Translations under genes and position numbers: made by a program
Shown: positions 7,671-15,154 of the stretch, piece after piece
How positions within the stretch are numbered: the stretch's first letter is position 1
How the letters are laid out: each line of letters begins with the position of its first letter
Assembly (NCBI GenBank): GCA_963847965.1
Contig: CAWKCG010000027.1
Location: forward strand, 1-64,000
From: Palsa-504 sp963847965
GTDB taxonomy: Bacteria > Actinomycetota > Actinomycetes > Streptosporangiales > Streptosporangiaceae
Direction of reading: 5' to 3'
DNA: 64,000 nt
The notes under the pieces: generated by a model
Seen by the model: the letters and a program-made list of their open reading frames with translations, nothing else
What the model was told of the DNA's origin: nothing
Database searches by the model: none

Positions 7671-7944
7671 ATGGGCGGATACACCATTGATGTCCGGCCG
7701 CGTGCCCGCCGCTCGCTACGACAGCTCGACCCGTCTGTCCGCAAGGCGATCGCCCAGCTCATCGATGGACTCGCGGCCAATCCGCGCCCTGCTGGTGTCA
7801 CGCCCCTGACCGGCCATCGGCCTTTACCTGCGCGTACGGTCGGGTGACTACCGTGTGATCTATTCCGTTGACGACCGCGTTCGCGTGGTCACGATCGCGG
7901 CCGTGGGCCACCGCCGCGAGATATACCGAAGCTTCGACCTGTAG
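7671..7944 (+). pseudogene. RelE/ParE-type toxin, frameshifted
   Basis: From ATG 7671 the frame reads YTIDVRPRARRSLRQLDPSV and on to NPRPAGVTPLTGH, the N-terminal two thirds of a RelE-type mRNA endonuclease. It then stops early. From about 7820 a second frame continues the family consensus as GLYLRVRSGDYRVIYSVDD through VVTIAAVGHRREIYRSFDL and ends at 7944. A net 2-nt loss (or 1-nt gain) near 7815-7822 joins them. The catalytic-end basic and tyrosine residues survive in the second frame. Either the toxin is dead or this is a sequencing error. Confidence 0.75.
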
Positions 7945-8198
7945 CGGCGGCCTTCGGCTCCTGCCTCTGGCCGCGATCACAGGTCGACAGTGGCTTCGAT
8001 GACCAGCCGGCGCCCGGGGCCCGTGTTGGCACAGTTGGCGCATTCCCTTCTATCGGTAGCAGGGGCACCCAAGCCCCATAACTGGCGGGCAGGCGGGGCG
8101 GTGCGCCCCGCAGAGCGGTGCGGGTGTTGAGTAGGGGTGTGCTGTTGCTGTCGTTCGCTGGGCTGGCCGGCGGCGCGCGGGCCGGTGGGGCGCCAGTC

Positions 8199-9533
8199 GT
8201 GGATCAGCAGTACCTGTTCCAGGCGCGGCAGATGCAGGCGCTCTCGCTGTCCGTGCACATCCCGCTGGTCTGCTTCGGGCTCGCGTTCCCGGCGATGATC
8301 CTGTACGCGGAATGGCGGTACCTGCGCTCCGGCGACGCGCTGTACCGGACGCTGGCCCGGCGCTGGTCCAAGATCATGCTGGCGCTGTTCGCGGTCGGCG
8401 TGGTCACCGGGACGATCCTGTCCTTCGAGCTCGGGCTGCTCTGGCCGGTGTGGATCCAGGACTTCGGCAACGTCTTCGGGCTGGGTTTCACGCTCGAGGG
8501 GTTCTCGTTCTTCGTCGAGGCCATCTTCATCGGGGTCTACGTCTACGGCTGGGACCGGCTCGGACCCCGGCTGCATTTCCTGTCCGGCCTCCCGATCGCG
8601 ATGGCCGGGATCACCGGCTCGTTCTTCGTCATCTCGGTGAACGCGTGGATGAACCACCCGACCGGGTTCACTCTCTCTAACGGCCGGGCGGTGGACGCGC
8701 ACCCGTGGGCGGCGCTGTTCGCCAACCCGTTCTTCTGGAGCGAGTACGTGCACATGTACTTCGCCGGGTACATCGTGTGCGGGTACCTGATGGCCGGCGC
8801 CTACGCGTGGGGGTACCTGCGCGGGCGCCGGGGCCGGTACGAGCGCACGGCGCTCGGCATCTCGCTGTCGGCGGCGGCCGTCGCTTCGCCGCTCGAAGGC
8901 GTGGTGGGCGACTGGGCGGCGCGGGACGTGGCCCGCTACCAGCCGGTCAAGCTGGCCGCGATGGAGGGGCTGGCCAAGACGACCAGGGGCGCCGCCGAGC
9001 ACCTGCTCGGCTGGTACAACGGTCACGCCGTGGTGTACGGGATCGAGATACCGCGGCTGCTCTCGCTGCTCGCCTTCCACAACCCCAACGCCGTGGTCAA
9101 GGGCCTGGACATCGTCCCGCTGGCCGATCAGCCGCCGGTCAACGTGGTCCGCTTCGCTTTCCAGATCATGGTCGGCATCGGCCTCCTGCTCGCCCTGCTC
9201 GGCGTCATCTACCTGTACGTCAGGTTCCGTTCGCGGCACATGCCCGCGGTCCGGTGGTTCTACTGGGCGGTGGTGGCGGCCGGGCCGCTGTCCGTGGTGG
9301 CGCTCATCGCCGGCTGGATCACCACCGAGGTGGGCAGGCAGCCGTGGATCGTCTACGACGTCATGCGGGTCGACCAGGCCGTCACCGGCGCGCACGACAT
9401 CCCGGTCAGCTACGGGGCCCTCTGCCTCGTCTACCTCGGCCTGGCCGGCGCGGTGTTCTGGCTGCTCCGCCGGTTCAGCCGGGTCCCGCTCGACATCGAG
9501 GACGAGCAGGCGGGAGGCCGTGATGCTGGCTGA
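8199..9533 (+). CDS. cydA: Cytochrome bd-type quinol oxidase subunit I
   Basis: The proton-motive quinol oxidase subunit carrying the haems. The protein has about nine membrane segments. The haem ligand histidines are visible in SLSVHIPLVC near the N-terminus and in EYVHMYFAGY. The quinol-loop residues PVKLAAMEGL and the GRQPW motif (TEVGRQPWIVYDVMR) are also present. The Q-loop is short, so this is the S-type class. The GTG at 8199 gives the usual VDQQYLFQARQMQALSL start with GGTGGGG upstream; an upstream GTG at 8118 would add a 27-residue hydrophobic extension unusual for CydA. cydB overlaps the 3' end by 11 nt. Confidence 0.9.
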   Translation: MDQQYLFQARQMQALSLSVHIPLVCFGLAFPAMILYAEWRYLRSGDALYRTLARRWSKIMLALFAVGVVTGTILSFELGLLWPVWIQDFGNVFGLGFTLEGFSFFVEAIFIGVYVYGWDRLGPRLHFLSGLPIAMAGITGSFFVISVNAWMNHPTGFTLSNGRAVDAHPWAALFANPFFWSEYVHMYFAGYIVCGYLMAGAYAWGYLRGRRGRYERTALGISLSAAAVASPLEGVVGDWAARDVARYQPVKLAAMEGLAKTTRGAAEHLLGWYNGHAVVYGIEIPRLLSLLAFHNPNAVVKGLDIVPLADQPPVNVVRFAFQIMVGIGLLLALLGVIYLYVRFRSRHMPAVRWFYWAVVAAGPLSVVALIAGWITTEVGRQPWIVYDVMRVDQAVTGAHDIPVSYGALCLVYLGLAGAVFWLLRRFSRVPLDIEDEQAGGRDAG

Positions 9534-10728
9534 CGTCCCGATGGTGTTCATCCTGATCGGGATCACCGCCTACACCGTGCTCTCCGGCGCCGACTTCGGC
9601 GCGGGCCTGTGGACGCTGATCCCCGGCGGCGGGCTGACGGACGCCGCCACCACCCGCGACCACACCCGGCACGCCATCGGGCCGGTCTGGGAAGCCAACC
9701 ACGTCTGGATCGTCTTCGTGCTGACCGTCGCCTGGACGTGCTACCCGGTGGCGTTCGGCTCCATCGTGTCCACGCTGTCGATCCCGCTGTTCGTCGCCGC
9801 CGTCGGGATCATCTTCCGCGGGACCACGTACGCGCTGCGCAGCCAGCTCGAGCGCGGCGAGGGCCGCGGAGTCCGGGCGGTGGAGAACCTGTTCGCGCTG
9901 TCGTCGGTGCTCACGCCGTTCGCGCTGGCCACGGTCATCGGCGCGATCGCGACCGGCCGGGTGCCGGTCGGCAACGCGCGCGGCAACCTGGTCACCTCCT
10001 GGCTGAACCCGGTCTCGATCCTGGCCGGGGTGCTCGCCGTCGCCTTCTCCGGGTACCTCGCCGCCGTCTACCTGGCCGCCGACGCCGGGCGTTTGGCCGA
10101 ACGATCCCTGGTGCGTGACTTCCGGATCCGCGCCCTCGCCTCGGGCGTCGTGGCCGGCGCGCTGGCGCTGACCGGCCTGCTGGTCGTGCGCGCCGAGGGC
10201 GCACAGACCCGCGCGCTGTGGCACGGGCTCACCTCCGGCGTCGGGCTGGCCATGGTGTGCCTGTGCGCGCTGGCCGGGGTGCTGACCATGATCCTGGTCT
10301 GGCGGAACCGCTTCGGGCTGGCCCGGGCGTCGGCCGCGCTCGCGGTCGCGGCGGTCATCGCGGGCTGGGCCGCCGCGCAGGAGCCGAGGCTGCTCCCCGG
10401 CCTGACCGTGAGGCAGGCCGCGGCCGATCCGGCCACGCTGACCGCCACGATTATCGGCGTCGCCGTCGGCGCGGTCGTGCTGGTGCCCTCGCTGGCCCTG
10501 CTCTACACCCTGGTCCTGCGCGGGCGGCTGGATACCGGCGGTCAGGGTTCCGGGGCCGGGATCGGGCACGTGGCCGTCCCCGCGGCGGAACCGGTCGCGA
10601 GGGACCCGGGGCGGTCGCGAGACCTGCGGACGCGGCCGGCTACGGCGTTCGCCGCGGCGAGCCTGGTGGCCGGCGTTGGCCTGCTGATCTTCGCCGGCCC
10701 GTCTGGGCGGCCGGCCTCGGCGCGCTGA
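9523..10728 (+). CDS. cydB: Cytochrome bd-type quinol oxidase subunit II, 3' end frameshifted
   Basis: A 401-residue membrane subunit. The N-terminus VFILIGITAYTVLSGADFGAGLWTL and GPVWEANHVWIVFVL are characteristic of CydB, whose role is to support subunit I. GGGAGG 5 nt before the ATG at 9523 sets the start; a GTG one codon earlier is less well spaced. The frame ends IFAGPSGRPASAR. A 1-nt insertion near 10699 would instead give AGPVWAAGLGALMLLACAVT and finish at 10790 with a further transmembrane helix. The final helix is therefore probably lost, or the base is missing from the assembly. No cydCD genes are present. Confidence 0.88.
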   Translation: MLADVPMVFILIGITAYTVLSGADFGAGLWTLIPGGGLTDAATTRDHTRHAIGPVWEANHVWIVFVLTVAWTCYPVAFGSIVSTLSIPLFVAAVGIIFRGTTYALRSQLERGEGRGVRAVENLFALSSVLTPFALATVIGAIATGRVPVGNARGNLVTSWLNPVSILAGVLAVAFSGYLAAVYLAADAGRLAERSLVRDFRIRALASGVVAGALALTGLLVVRAEGAQTRALWHGLTSGVGLAMVCLCALAGVLTMILVWRNRFGLARASAALAVAAVIAGWAAAQEPRLLPGLTVRQAAADPATLTATIIGVAVGAVVLVPSLALLYTLVLRGRLDTGGQGSGAGIGHVAVPAAEPVARDPGRSRDLRTRPATAFAAASLVAGVGLLIFAGPSGRPASAR

Positions 10729-10807
10729 TGCTGCTGGCCTGCGCCGTGACCGTCTTCGCTCTCGCCGCGGGTCCGCCCGAGCGGAGCTGATCCCTGCGCA
10801 ACGCAAT

Positions 10808-10841
10808 GCGCGGCGGCTCCGGGTGTCCGGAACCGCCGCGC
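10808..10841. terminator. Strong hairpin between convergent cydB and phasin-like gene 2
   Basis: GCGCGGCGGCTCCGG (10808-10822) pairs with 10827-10841 around a GTGT loop with a single mismatch. It lies between the convergent 3' ends of cydB and the phasin-like gene and could terminate both. No T-tract follows. Confidence 0.6.
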
Positions 10842-10859
10842 ACGAAGGGCAGGGCTGGC

Positions 10860-11162
10860 TTACTTGTCCTCTTCGGACTTGTCCTTGCTCATGCCGGGCA
10901 GCGCAGCCGTGGCCTTCAGCACTTCCTCGGCGAACTTCCGCTGGCTGGCGAGCAGCTGCTCGGCGAAGTCGTAGGCGCTGGCCACGACCTCCTCGGGCTT
11001 GGGCAGCTTGTCGGCGAGCGGGACGTGGACGTTCGGGAGCTTGGGGGTGATGGACTGGATGGTCTCGACCCAGGTCTTGATCGCCTCGATGACGGTCTCC
11101 TGGCTCTTGCGGACCGTCTTCAGGAACTCTTCCTGCAGGTCCTGAGCGGGATTGCTGGCCAT
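10860..11162 (-). CDS. Phasin-like granule/lipid-droplet associated protein, paralogue 2
   Basis: A 100-residue paralogue of the protein at 6719-7009. The conserved blocks are LQEEFLKTVRKSQETVIEAI, IKTWVETIQS, and YDFAEQLLASQRKFAEEVLK, the phasin-type signature. The C-terminus SKDKSEEDK is more charged than in paralogue 1, suggesting a different surface or partner. GAGGAGG precedes the ATG. Promoter and operator match those of paralogue 1, so the two should be co-regulated although cydAB and the toxin-antitoxin genes lie between them. Confidence 0.65.
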   Translation of the reverse strand: MASNPAQDLQEEFLKTVRKSQETVIEAIKTWVETIQSITPKLPNVHVPLADKLPKPEEVVASAYDFAEQLLASQRKFAEEVLKATAALPGMSKDKSEEDK

Positions 11163-11194
11163 GATATGTTGCCTCCTCGTTGGCTTCGTTGCTA

Positions 11195-11239
11195 ACTATA
11201 CCAAGCATTAGATTGGCATGTCAAGCAGAACGCTTGACA
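11195..11239 (-). promoter_or_regulatory. Promoter with overlapping palindrome for phasin-like gene 2
   Basis: TTGACA (11224-11219), 18-nt spacer, TATAGT (11200-11195) on the minus strand. The perfect inverted repeat TGTCAAGC-N5-GCTTGACA (11219-11239) has arms identical to those at 7065-7085 and a different spacer, so the arms rather than the middle are conserved. Confidence 0.75.
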
Positions 11240-11485
11240 TAGGCAGCACGAGTGTGGTTCGGGCGGAAGGCTCCGGGAAGGGCTCCAAGCGGGGTTTCTG
11301 TATGACGAGAGTGGGAATTTGGGACGGCACGGGGTCCCCCGGGGTGGGCTCGGCGATCATGAGATCTGGTCGCGACCGGATCGAAATGTACCAGTCCTAG
11401 GGGTTGGTTCCGCCCGGCGGTATGTTCGGGGTATCTGACGGCTAGCGGGGCGGCGACGTTGCCTCGGACTGGGTGGGAGGCGAGG

Positions 11486-12211
11486 ATGCGACGCCTGTGG
11501 ATGGCTGTCTTGGTCGTGCCTGTACTGGCGCTGGCCGCACCGACGGGGGCCTCGGCCACGTCGGTCGTGCACGCGGCGCGGACGCAGCCGACGGCGGCAA
11601 CCGGGCAGGTGCTGCGGGAGGGCATGGACGGGCTGTCGACCAGGGAGTTGCAGCGCAGGCTGGCGGCGCTTCATTACTACCCGGGCCCGATCGACGGGCA
11701 GTTCGGCGCCGACACCCTCGAGGCGGTGTGGGCGTTCCAGGAGGTCCAGGGGCTGCCGGGCGAGGATTTCGTGAGCTCCGCGATGGAGCGGGCGCTGTCC
11801 GACCCGCGCGCACCCGCCGTGCTCGACGCCGCCGCGGGGCCGAACCGGGTCGAGGTCAACCTGGGGACCGAGGTCCTGGTCCTGTACCACAACAACCAGA
11901 TCGAGCTGATCAGCCACGTCTCGTCCGGCGGCCACTATTACTACTGCTCCCCCGGCGGCGGCTGCGGCTACGCCATCACGCCGACCGGCAACTTCAGCAC
12001 CGTCGTCTTCATGCCCGGCTGGGTCACCGTGCCGCTCGGCGAGATGTACAACCCGGTGTTCTTCGTCGGCACCGCGTACGCGATCCACGGCGACACGTAC
12101 GTGCCGCTGGCGCCGGTCTCGCACGGCTGCATCCGGATCCCGATGGACATCGCGGCGTTCTTCCACACGCTGGTGACGGTGCCCGGCGAGCCGGTCATCG
12201 TCCGCAACTGA
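11486..12211 (+). CDS. L,D-transpeptidase with peptidoglycan-binding domain
   Basis: A 241-residue exported enzyme that makes 3-3 peptidoglycan cross-links or attaches proteins to the wall. Signal peptide: MRRLWMAVLVVPVLALAAPT. A PG_binding_1 domain follows (LSTRELQRRLAALHYYPGPI). The YkuD catalytic domain ends with YAIHGDT and SHGCIRIPM, which contains the catalytic cysteine and its histidine. The start at 11486 has GGAGGCGAGG upstream and places the signal peptide at the N-terminus. It stands alone; the neighbour on the right is convergent. Confidence 0.9.
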   Translation: MRRLWMAVLVVPVLALAAPTGASATSVVHAARTQPTAATGQVLREGMDGLSTRELQRRLAALHYYPGPIDGQFGADTLEAVWAFQEVQGLPGEDFVSSAMERALSDPRAPAVLDAAAGPNRVEVNLGTEVLVLYHNNQIELISHVSSGGHYYYCSPGGGCGYAITPTGNFSTVVFMPGWVTVPLGEMYNPVFFVGTAYAIHGDTYVPLAPVSHGCIRIPMDIAAFFHTLVTVPGEPVIVRN

Positions 12212-12277
12212 TTCCCTATCGAGGATCGGTTGTCAAGGGCTTGGCGGCCGCAGCGGGCGGTCGCGCGGGCCGCGGGG

Positions 12278-13162
12278 TTACTCGGCGGGTTGCGGGGCGG
12301 GCTGGGGGGCTGGTTGCGGCCCCTGGATCATGGCCAGCGAGCGGGAGAGCTCGAGGCAGCCGACGGCGACCGCGAGGACGGCGGCGATCTCCGCGGCGAG
12401 GAGCCAGCCGCCGGTCTGGACGGTCTCGCCGTAGACCGTGACCCCGTAGGAGGAGCTGATCAGCGCGTCGCCGAGGGTGAGCGGCGGCTGGACGGCGACC
12501 AGCGAGCCGGCCTGCAGGGCGTTCTGCAGCAGGAACAGGGCACCGACTCCGGCCGCGGCGGTCGCGTACAGCTCCCAGGAGCTGAAGAACGGTACGACCC
12601 CCCGGGCCAGCGCCGCCATCGCGCTCTTCATCAGCGTCGCGGTCAGCGCGTAACCGCAGGCGGCCGCCAGCCCGAACGCGGCCGCCCTGGTGTTGCCGCG
12701 GGCCCGGACGCCTACCGTGATCACCACCGCCTCGAAGCAGCCGGTGACGATCAGCGTCGTGGCCCAGACCTGGGTGCTCGCGTGCGCCGTCCCGCCGGAC
12801 GGCGCGGCGGCCGCGAGGCCGGCGCCGAGGGCGACTGTGACCAGGCCCACCGCCAGCCAGGTCTGCCGCGGCAGCTTGCGCCGCATCACCCGGCTCGCCA
12901 CCAGCAGGGAGAACGGCAGCTCGATGATGAAGATGGGCTGCACCAGCGCGACCGGGCCGGTAGCGAGCGCCACGGCCTGGCACACCGCGGCGCAGGTGAC
13001 CAGCCCGATCCCGGCCAGCCACACCTTGCGCTTGATCAGGTAGGCGAACAAGGACAGGTGCAGCGCACGCCCGGCGGGCGCGGTCGAGGCGGCGATCCGC
13101 TGCAGGACGGACGCCGAGCCGTTGCACAACGCCGTCAGCAGCGCAAACAGAACCGACACCAC
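12278..13162 (-). CDS. DMT-superfamily (EamA-like) membrane transporter
   Basis: A 294-residue protein with about nine to ten hydrophobic helices in two homologous halves, starting MVSVLFALLTALCNGSASVL and including VALVQPIFIIELPFSLLVAS. This is typical of actinobacterial drug/metabolite transporters of the DMT superfamily; the substrate is unknown. The C-terminus ends in PAP-QPAP-QPAE, a short cytoplasmic proline repeat encoded by a repeated GCTGGGGC-type sequence. The gene is alone on the minus strand. Confidence 0.75.
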   Translation of the reverse strand: MVSVLFALLTALCNGSASVLQRIAASTAPAGRALHLSLFAYLIKRKVWLAGIGLVTCAAVCQAVALATGPVALVQPIFIIELPFSLLVASRVMRRKLPRQTWLAVGLVTVALGAGLAAAAPSGGTAHASTQVWATTLIVTGCFEAVVITVGVRARGNTRAAAFGLAAACGYALTATLMKSAMAALARGVVPFFSSWELYATAAAGVGALFLLQNALQAGSLVAVQPPLTLGDALISSSYGVTVYGETVQTGGWLLAAEIAAVLAVAVGCLELSRSLAMIQGPQPAPQPAPQPAE

Positions 13163-13260
13163 CGCCGCATCCTACGGGACGAGGACGCGGTCGTGACGGC
13201 CAGGGTTCTGGCGGGAGATGGAGCGGCAACGCAGTTACGGCGCGGGCCGGGTCAGCAGGG

Positions 13261-13506
13261 TCAGGAGTGAGTCCCGACGTAGCTGCCGCGCTTGGGGACG
13301 GTGAAGATCAGGTCGGCGTCGCGGAGCAGGCGCAGCGCGTGCAGGACAGTATCCCGGCCGACCCCGTACTCGTCCTGGAGCGCCTTGACCGAGGGCAGCG
13401 GGCCGGAACGCCAGTGCCCGGCGGTGATCCGCCGGGTCAAGATGCCCGCCAGCTGCTGGTAGGCAGGTTCGGGCAAATCGTGACTAACCGTACCAAGTTC
13501 GGCCAC
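13261..13506 (-). CDS. GntR-type winged-helix DNA-binding protein
   Basis: About 81 residues forming only a GntR winged-helix domain: AYQQLAGILTRRITAGHWRS, LPSVKALQDEYGVGRDTVLHALR and VPKRGSYVG. No effector-binding domain follows, so it belongs to the short single-domain GntR proteins common in actinobacteria, often of unknown ligand. The GTG at 13506 is chosen to begin AELGTVSHDLPEP; the frame stays open to 13542. The flanking intergenic region is rich in repeats and could contain its operator. Confidence 0.7.
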   Translation of the reverse strand: MAELGTVSHDLPEPAYQQLAGILTRRITAGHWRSGPLPSVKALQDEYGVGRDTVLHALRLLRDADLIFTVPKRGSYVGTHS

Positions 13507-13551
13507 GGGACCACCGTAGCAGAACTCAAGAGACCAGGACATACATCTGGA

Positions 13552-13763
13552 CTGATCTGATCTGATCTGATATCGTGATCATGGATCCCAGAGGGGGGAC
13601 GACAGCTCCGGTACCCGCTCCCACTCCCAGGTACCGGAGCTGTCAGAAAGTCATGTGGTCCCCTTGGTCCCGGGTGGGACCAAGCAACCGGTCCCTCCGG
13701 GTCCCGGGTGAGACCAAGCGGCTGACGCTTCGCGTGCTGGCCACCGGGGACGCGCGAGGCTGA
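13552..13763. repeat. Cluster of tandem and inverted repeats in an intergenic region
   Basis: Four consecutive CTGAT units occur at about 13553-13573. A perfect 15-bp inverted repeat GACAGCTCCGGTACC (13601-13615 with 13630-13644) has a 14-nt loop. Another perfect hairpin is CTTGGTCCC-GGGT-GGGACCAAG (13663-13684). GGCTGACGCTTCGCG occurs twice near 13720 and 13758. No coding frame is convincing. This could be a small structured RNA, a miniature element or a terminator cluster. Confidence 0.6.
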
Positions 13764-13774
13764 CGCTTCGCGCG

Positions 13775-14335
13775 CTATCCAGCCGGGACGCGGAAGATGC
13801 GCAGCTGCAAGGCCAGGGTGGCGTAGTAGCCGACGAGCGCCGACAGCTCGACCAGGGCCCGCTCGCCGAGCGCGGCGACCGCGGCGGCGTACTGCGCGTC
13901 GTCCAGGTCGGCGGGGCCGACCAGGGAACGGACCACGTCGTAGGCGATCCGCTCCTGCTCGTCGGTGAACCCGGGATCGGCGCCCACGCGGAGCGCCTCG
14001 ATCTCCGGCTGGGTTAGGCCTGCGTCCCGCCCTATCGGCTCGTGCGAGGACCGTTCGTAGCCGCTGTCCCATTTCTGCGCGACGACCAGGATGGCCATCT
14101 CGCGGATCCGCGGCGACAGCTCAGTCCTGAACCTGATGGCCGCGCCGAGTTCCTGCAGGGCGTGGCCGACTTCCGGCGCGTAAAGCATCGCGTTGAACGG
14201 GCCGGCCAGGCCGCCCGCTCCGCTGGACAGCAGGACCGCGCGCGGCCCCTGGCCGCGCGGGCCGCCGAGGATCTCCCGGTACAGGCCCACCTGCTCGGAC
14301 GTCATCTCCTCGGAGGACAAGACAGCAAGGCGCAT
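13775..14335 (-). CDS. Carboxymuconolactone decarboxylase (CMD/AhpD-like) family protein
   Basis: A 186-residue helical protein. FRTELSPRIREMAILVVAQKWDSGYERSSHEPIGRDAGL corresponds to the core CMD helix. In catalytic AhpD-type members a CxxC follows this position, and here no cysteine is present. The C-terminus keeps ELSALVGYYATLALQLRIF. It is therefore probably not a peroxidatic member; CMD-family proteins without cysteines have various or unknown functions. It is followed 7 nt downstream on the opposite end by the DUF1275 gene on the same strand, so they may be co-transcribed. Confidence 0.75.
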   Translation of the reverse strand: MRLAVLSSEEMTSEQVGLYREILGGPRGQGPRAVLLSSGAGGLAGPFNAMLYAPEVGHALQELGAAIRFRTELSPRIREMAILVVAQKWDSGYERSSHEPIGRDAGLTQPEIEALRVGADPGFTDEQERIAYDVVRSLVGPADLDDAQYAAAVAALGERALVELSALVGYYATLALQLRIFRVPAG

Positions 14336-14342
14336 GGCACTC

Positions 14343-15089
14343 CTAAGCCGCGGAAGTTCCGGGATCCCGGGATCGCGCGAATCCGGTGAGGGCGACCGCG
14401 GCCAGGATGACCAGCGCGATCACCAGGGGGTAGACGATGCGGATGTGCAGCACGAACAGCGCGCCGACCAGCGCCCCGACCAGCATCGCGGCGACCGAGA
14501 TCAGCCGGCGGGCCACCCGGGCGCCGGTCGCCCCGGCCAGCGGGCCGTCCGCCGCGAAACCGGTGATGGTCAGGGTCAGCACGGTCGTGGTCAGGTCGGG
14601 GACGGCCAGCTTGCGCGCGGTCGCGTTCTGCGCGCCCATGGCGGCGGCGAGCACCGCGATCAGCGCGTAGCGCACGCCGGCGGGCACCGGGCGGCCGGCC
14701 AGGGCCGTCATGGTCACCGCCTCGGCCACGATCACCGCCTGGCCCGCCGCGGTGACGGCGAGGAGCAGCTCACGGCGTCCGGCCAGGTACCGGCCGACCC
14801 GGCCCGCGATGAGGGCGCCGAGGGCGAAGCAGCCGATGGCCACCAGCGACGCGAGGACGGAGAACCCCGCGACTCCGGCCAGCGCGAAGGCAAGGAAGAC
14901 CACGTTCCCTGTCATGTTGGCCACGAACACGTGCCCGAGCACCAGGTAGCTGAACGCGTCGACCAGCCCGGTGACCGCGGTCAGCGCGACCAGCAGCGGC
15001 GGCAGCAGGCCGTCCTTACTGCCCCGCGGCGGGGCGACGGTCAGCCGCGCGTCGGCCGCGAAGTCGCTCATCCACGCGTAACTGCCCAC
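14343..15089 (-). CDS. DUF1275 (YoaK-like) membrane protein
   Basis: A 248-residue integral membrane protein with six to seven helices. ALTAVTGLVDAFSYLVLGHVFVANMTGNVVFLAF is the typical DUF1275 N-terminal signature, and MGAQNATARKLAVPDLTTTVLTLTI is the second conserved block. The biochemical role of the family is unknown. The start could also be an ATG at 15071 (MSDFAAD). It is the first gene of a short unit with the CMD-family gene. Confidence 0.85.
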   Translation of the reverse strand: MGSYAWMSDFAADARLTVAPPRGSKDGLLPPLLVALTAVTGLVDAFSYLVLGHVFVANMTGNVVFLAFALAGVAGFSVLASLVAIGCFALGALIAGRVGRYLAGRRELLLAVTAAGQAVIVAEAVTMTALAGRPVPAGVRYALIAVLAAAMGAQNATARKLAVPDLTTTVLTLTITGFAADGPLAGATGARVARRLISVAAMLVGALVGALFVLHIRIVYPLVIALVILAAVALTGFARSRDPGTSAA

Positions 15090-15154
15090 ATCACCAGATC
15101 ATGCACCACCGCCCGTTCGGAATGAATGATCTTTACCGACCGAACGGCAGGGTG

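Noticed and set aside
7977..9566. 529-residue minus-strand ORF
   Set aside because: Antisense shadow of cydA; the translation is Asp/His/Arg/Gly-rich noise. The same applies to many long antisense frames over folD, adnB, cimA and lpdA.
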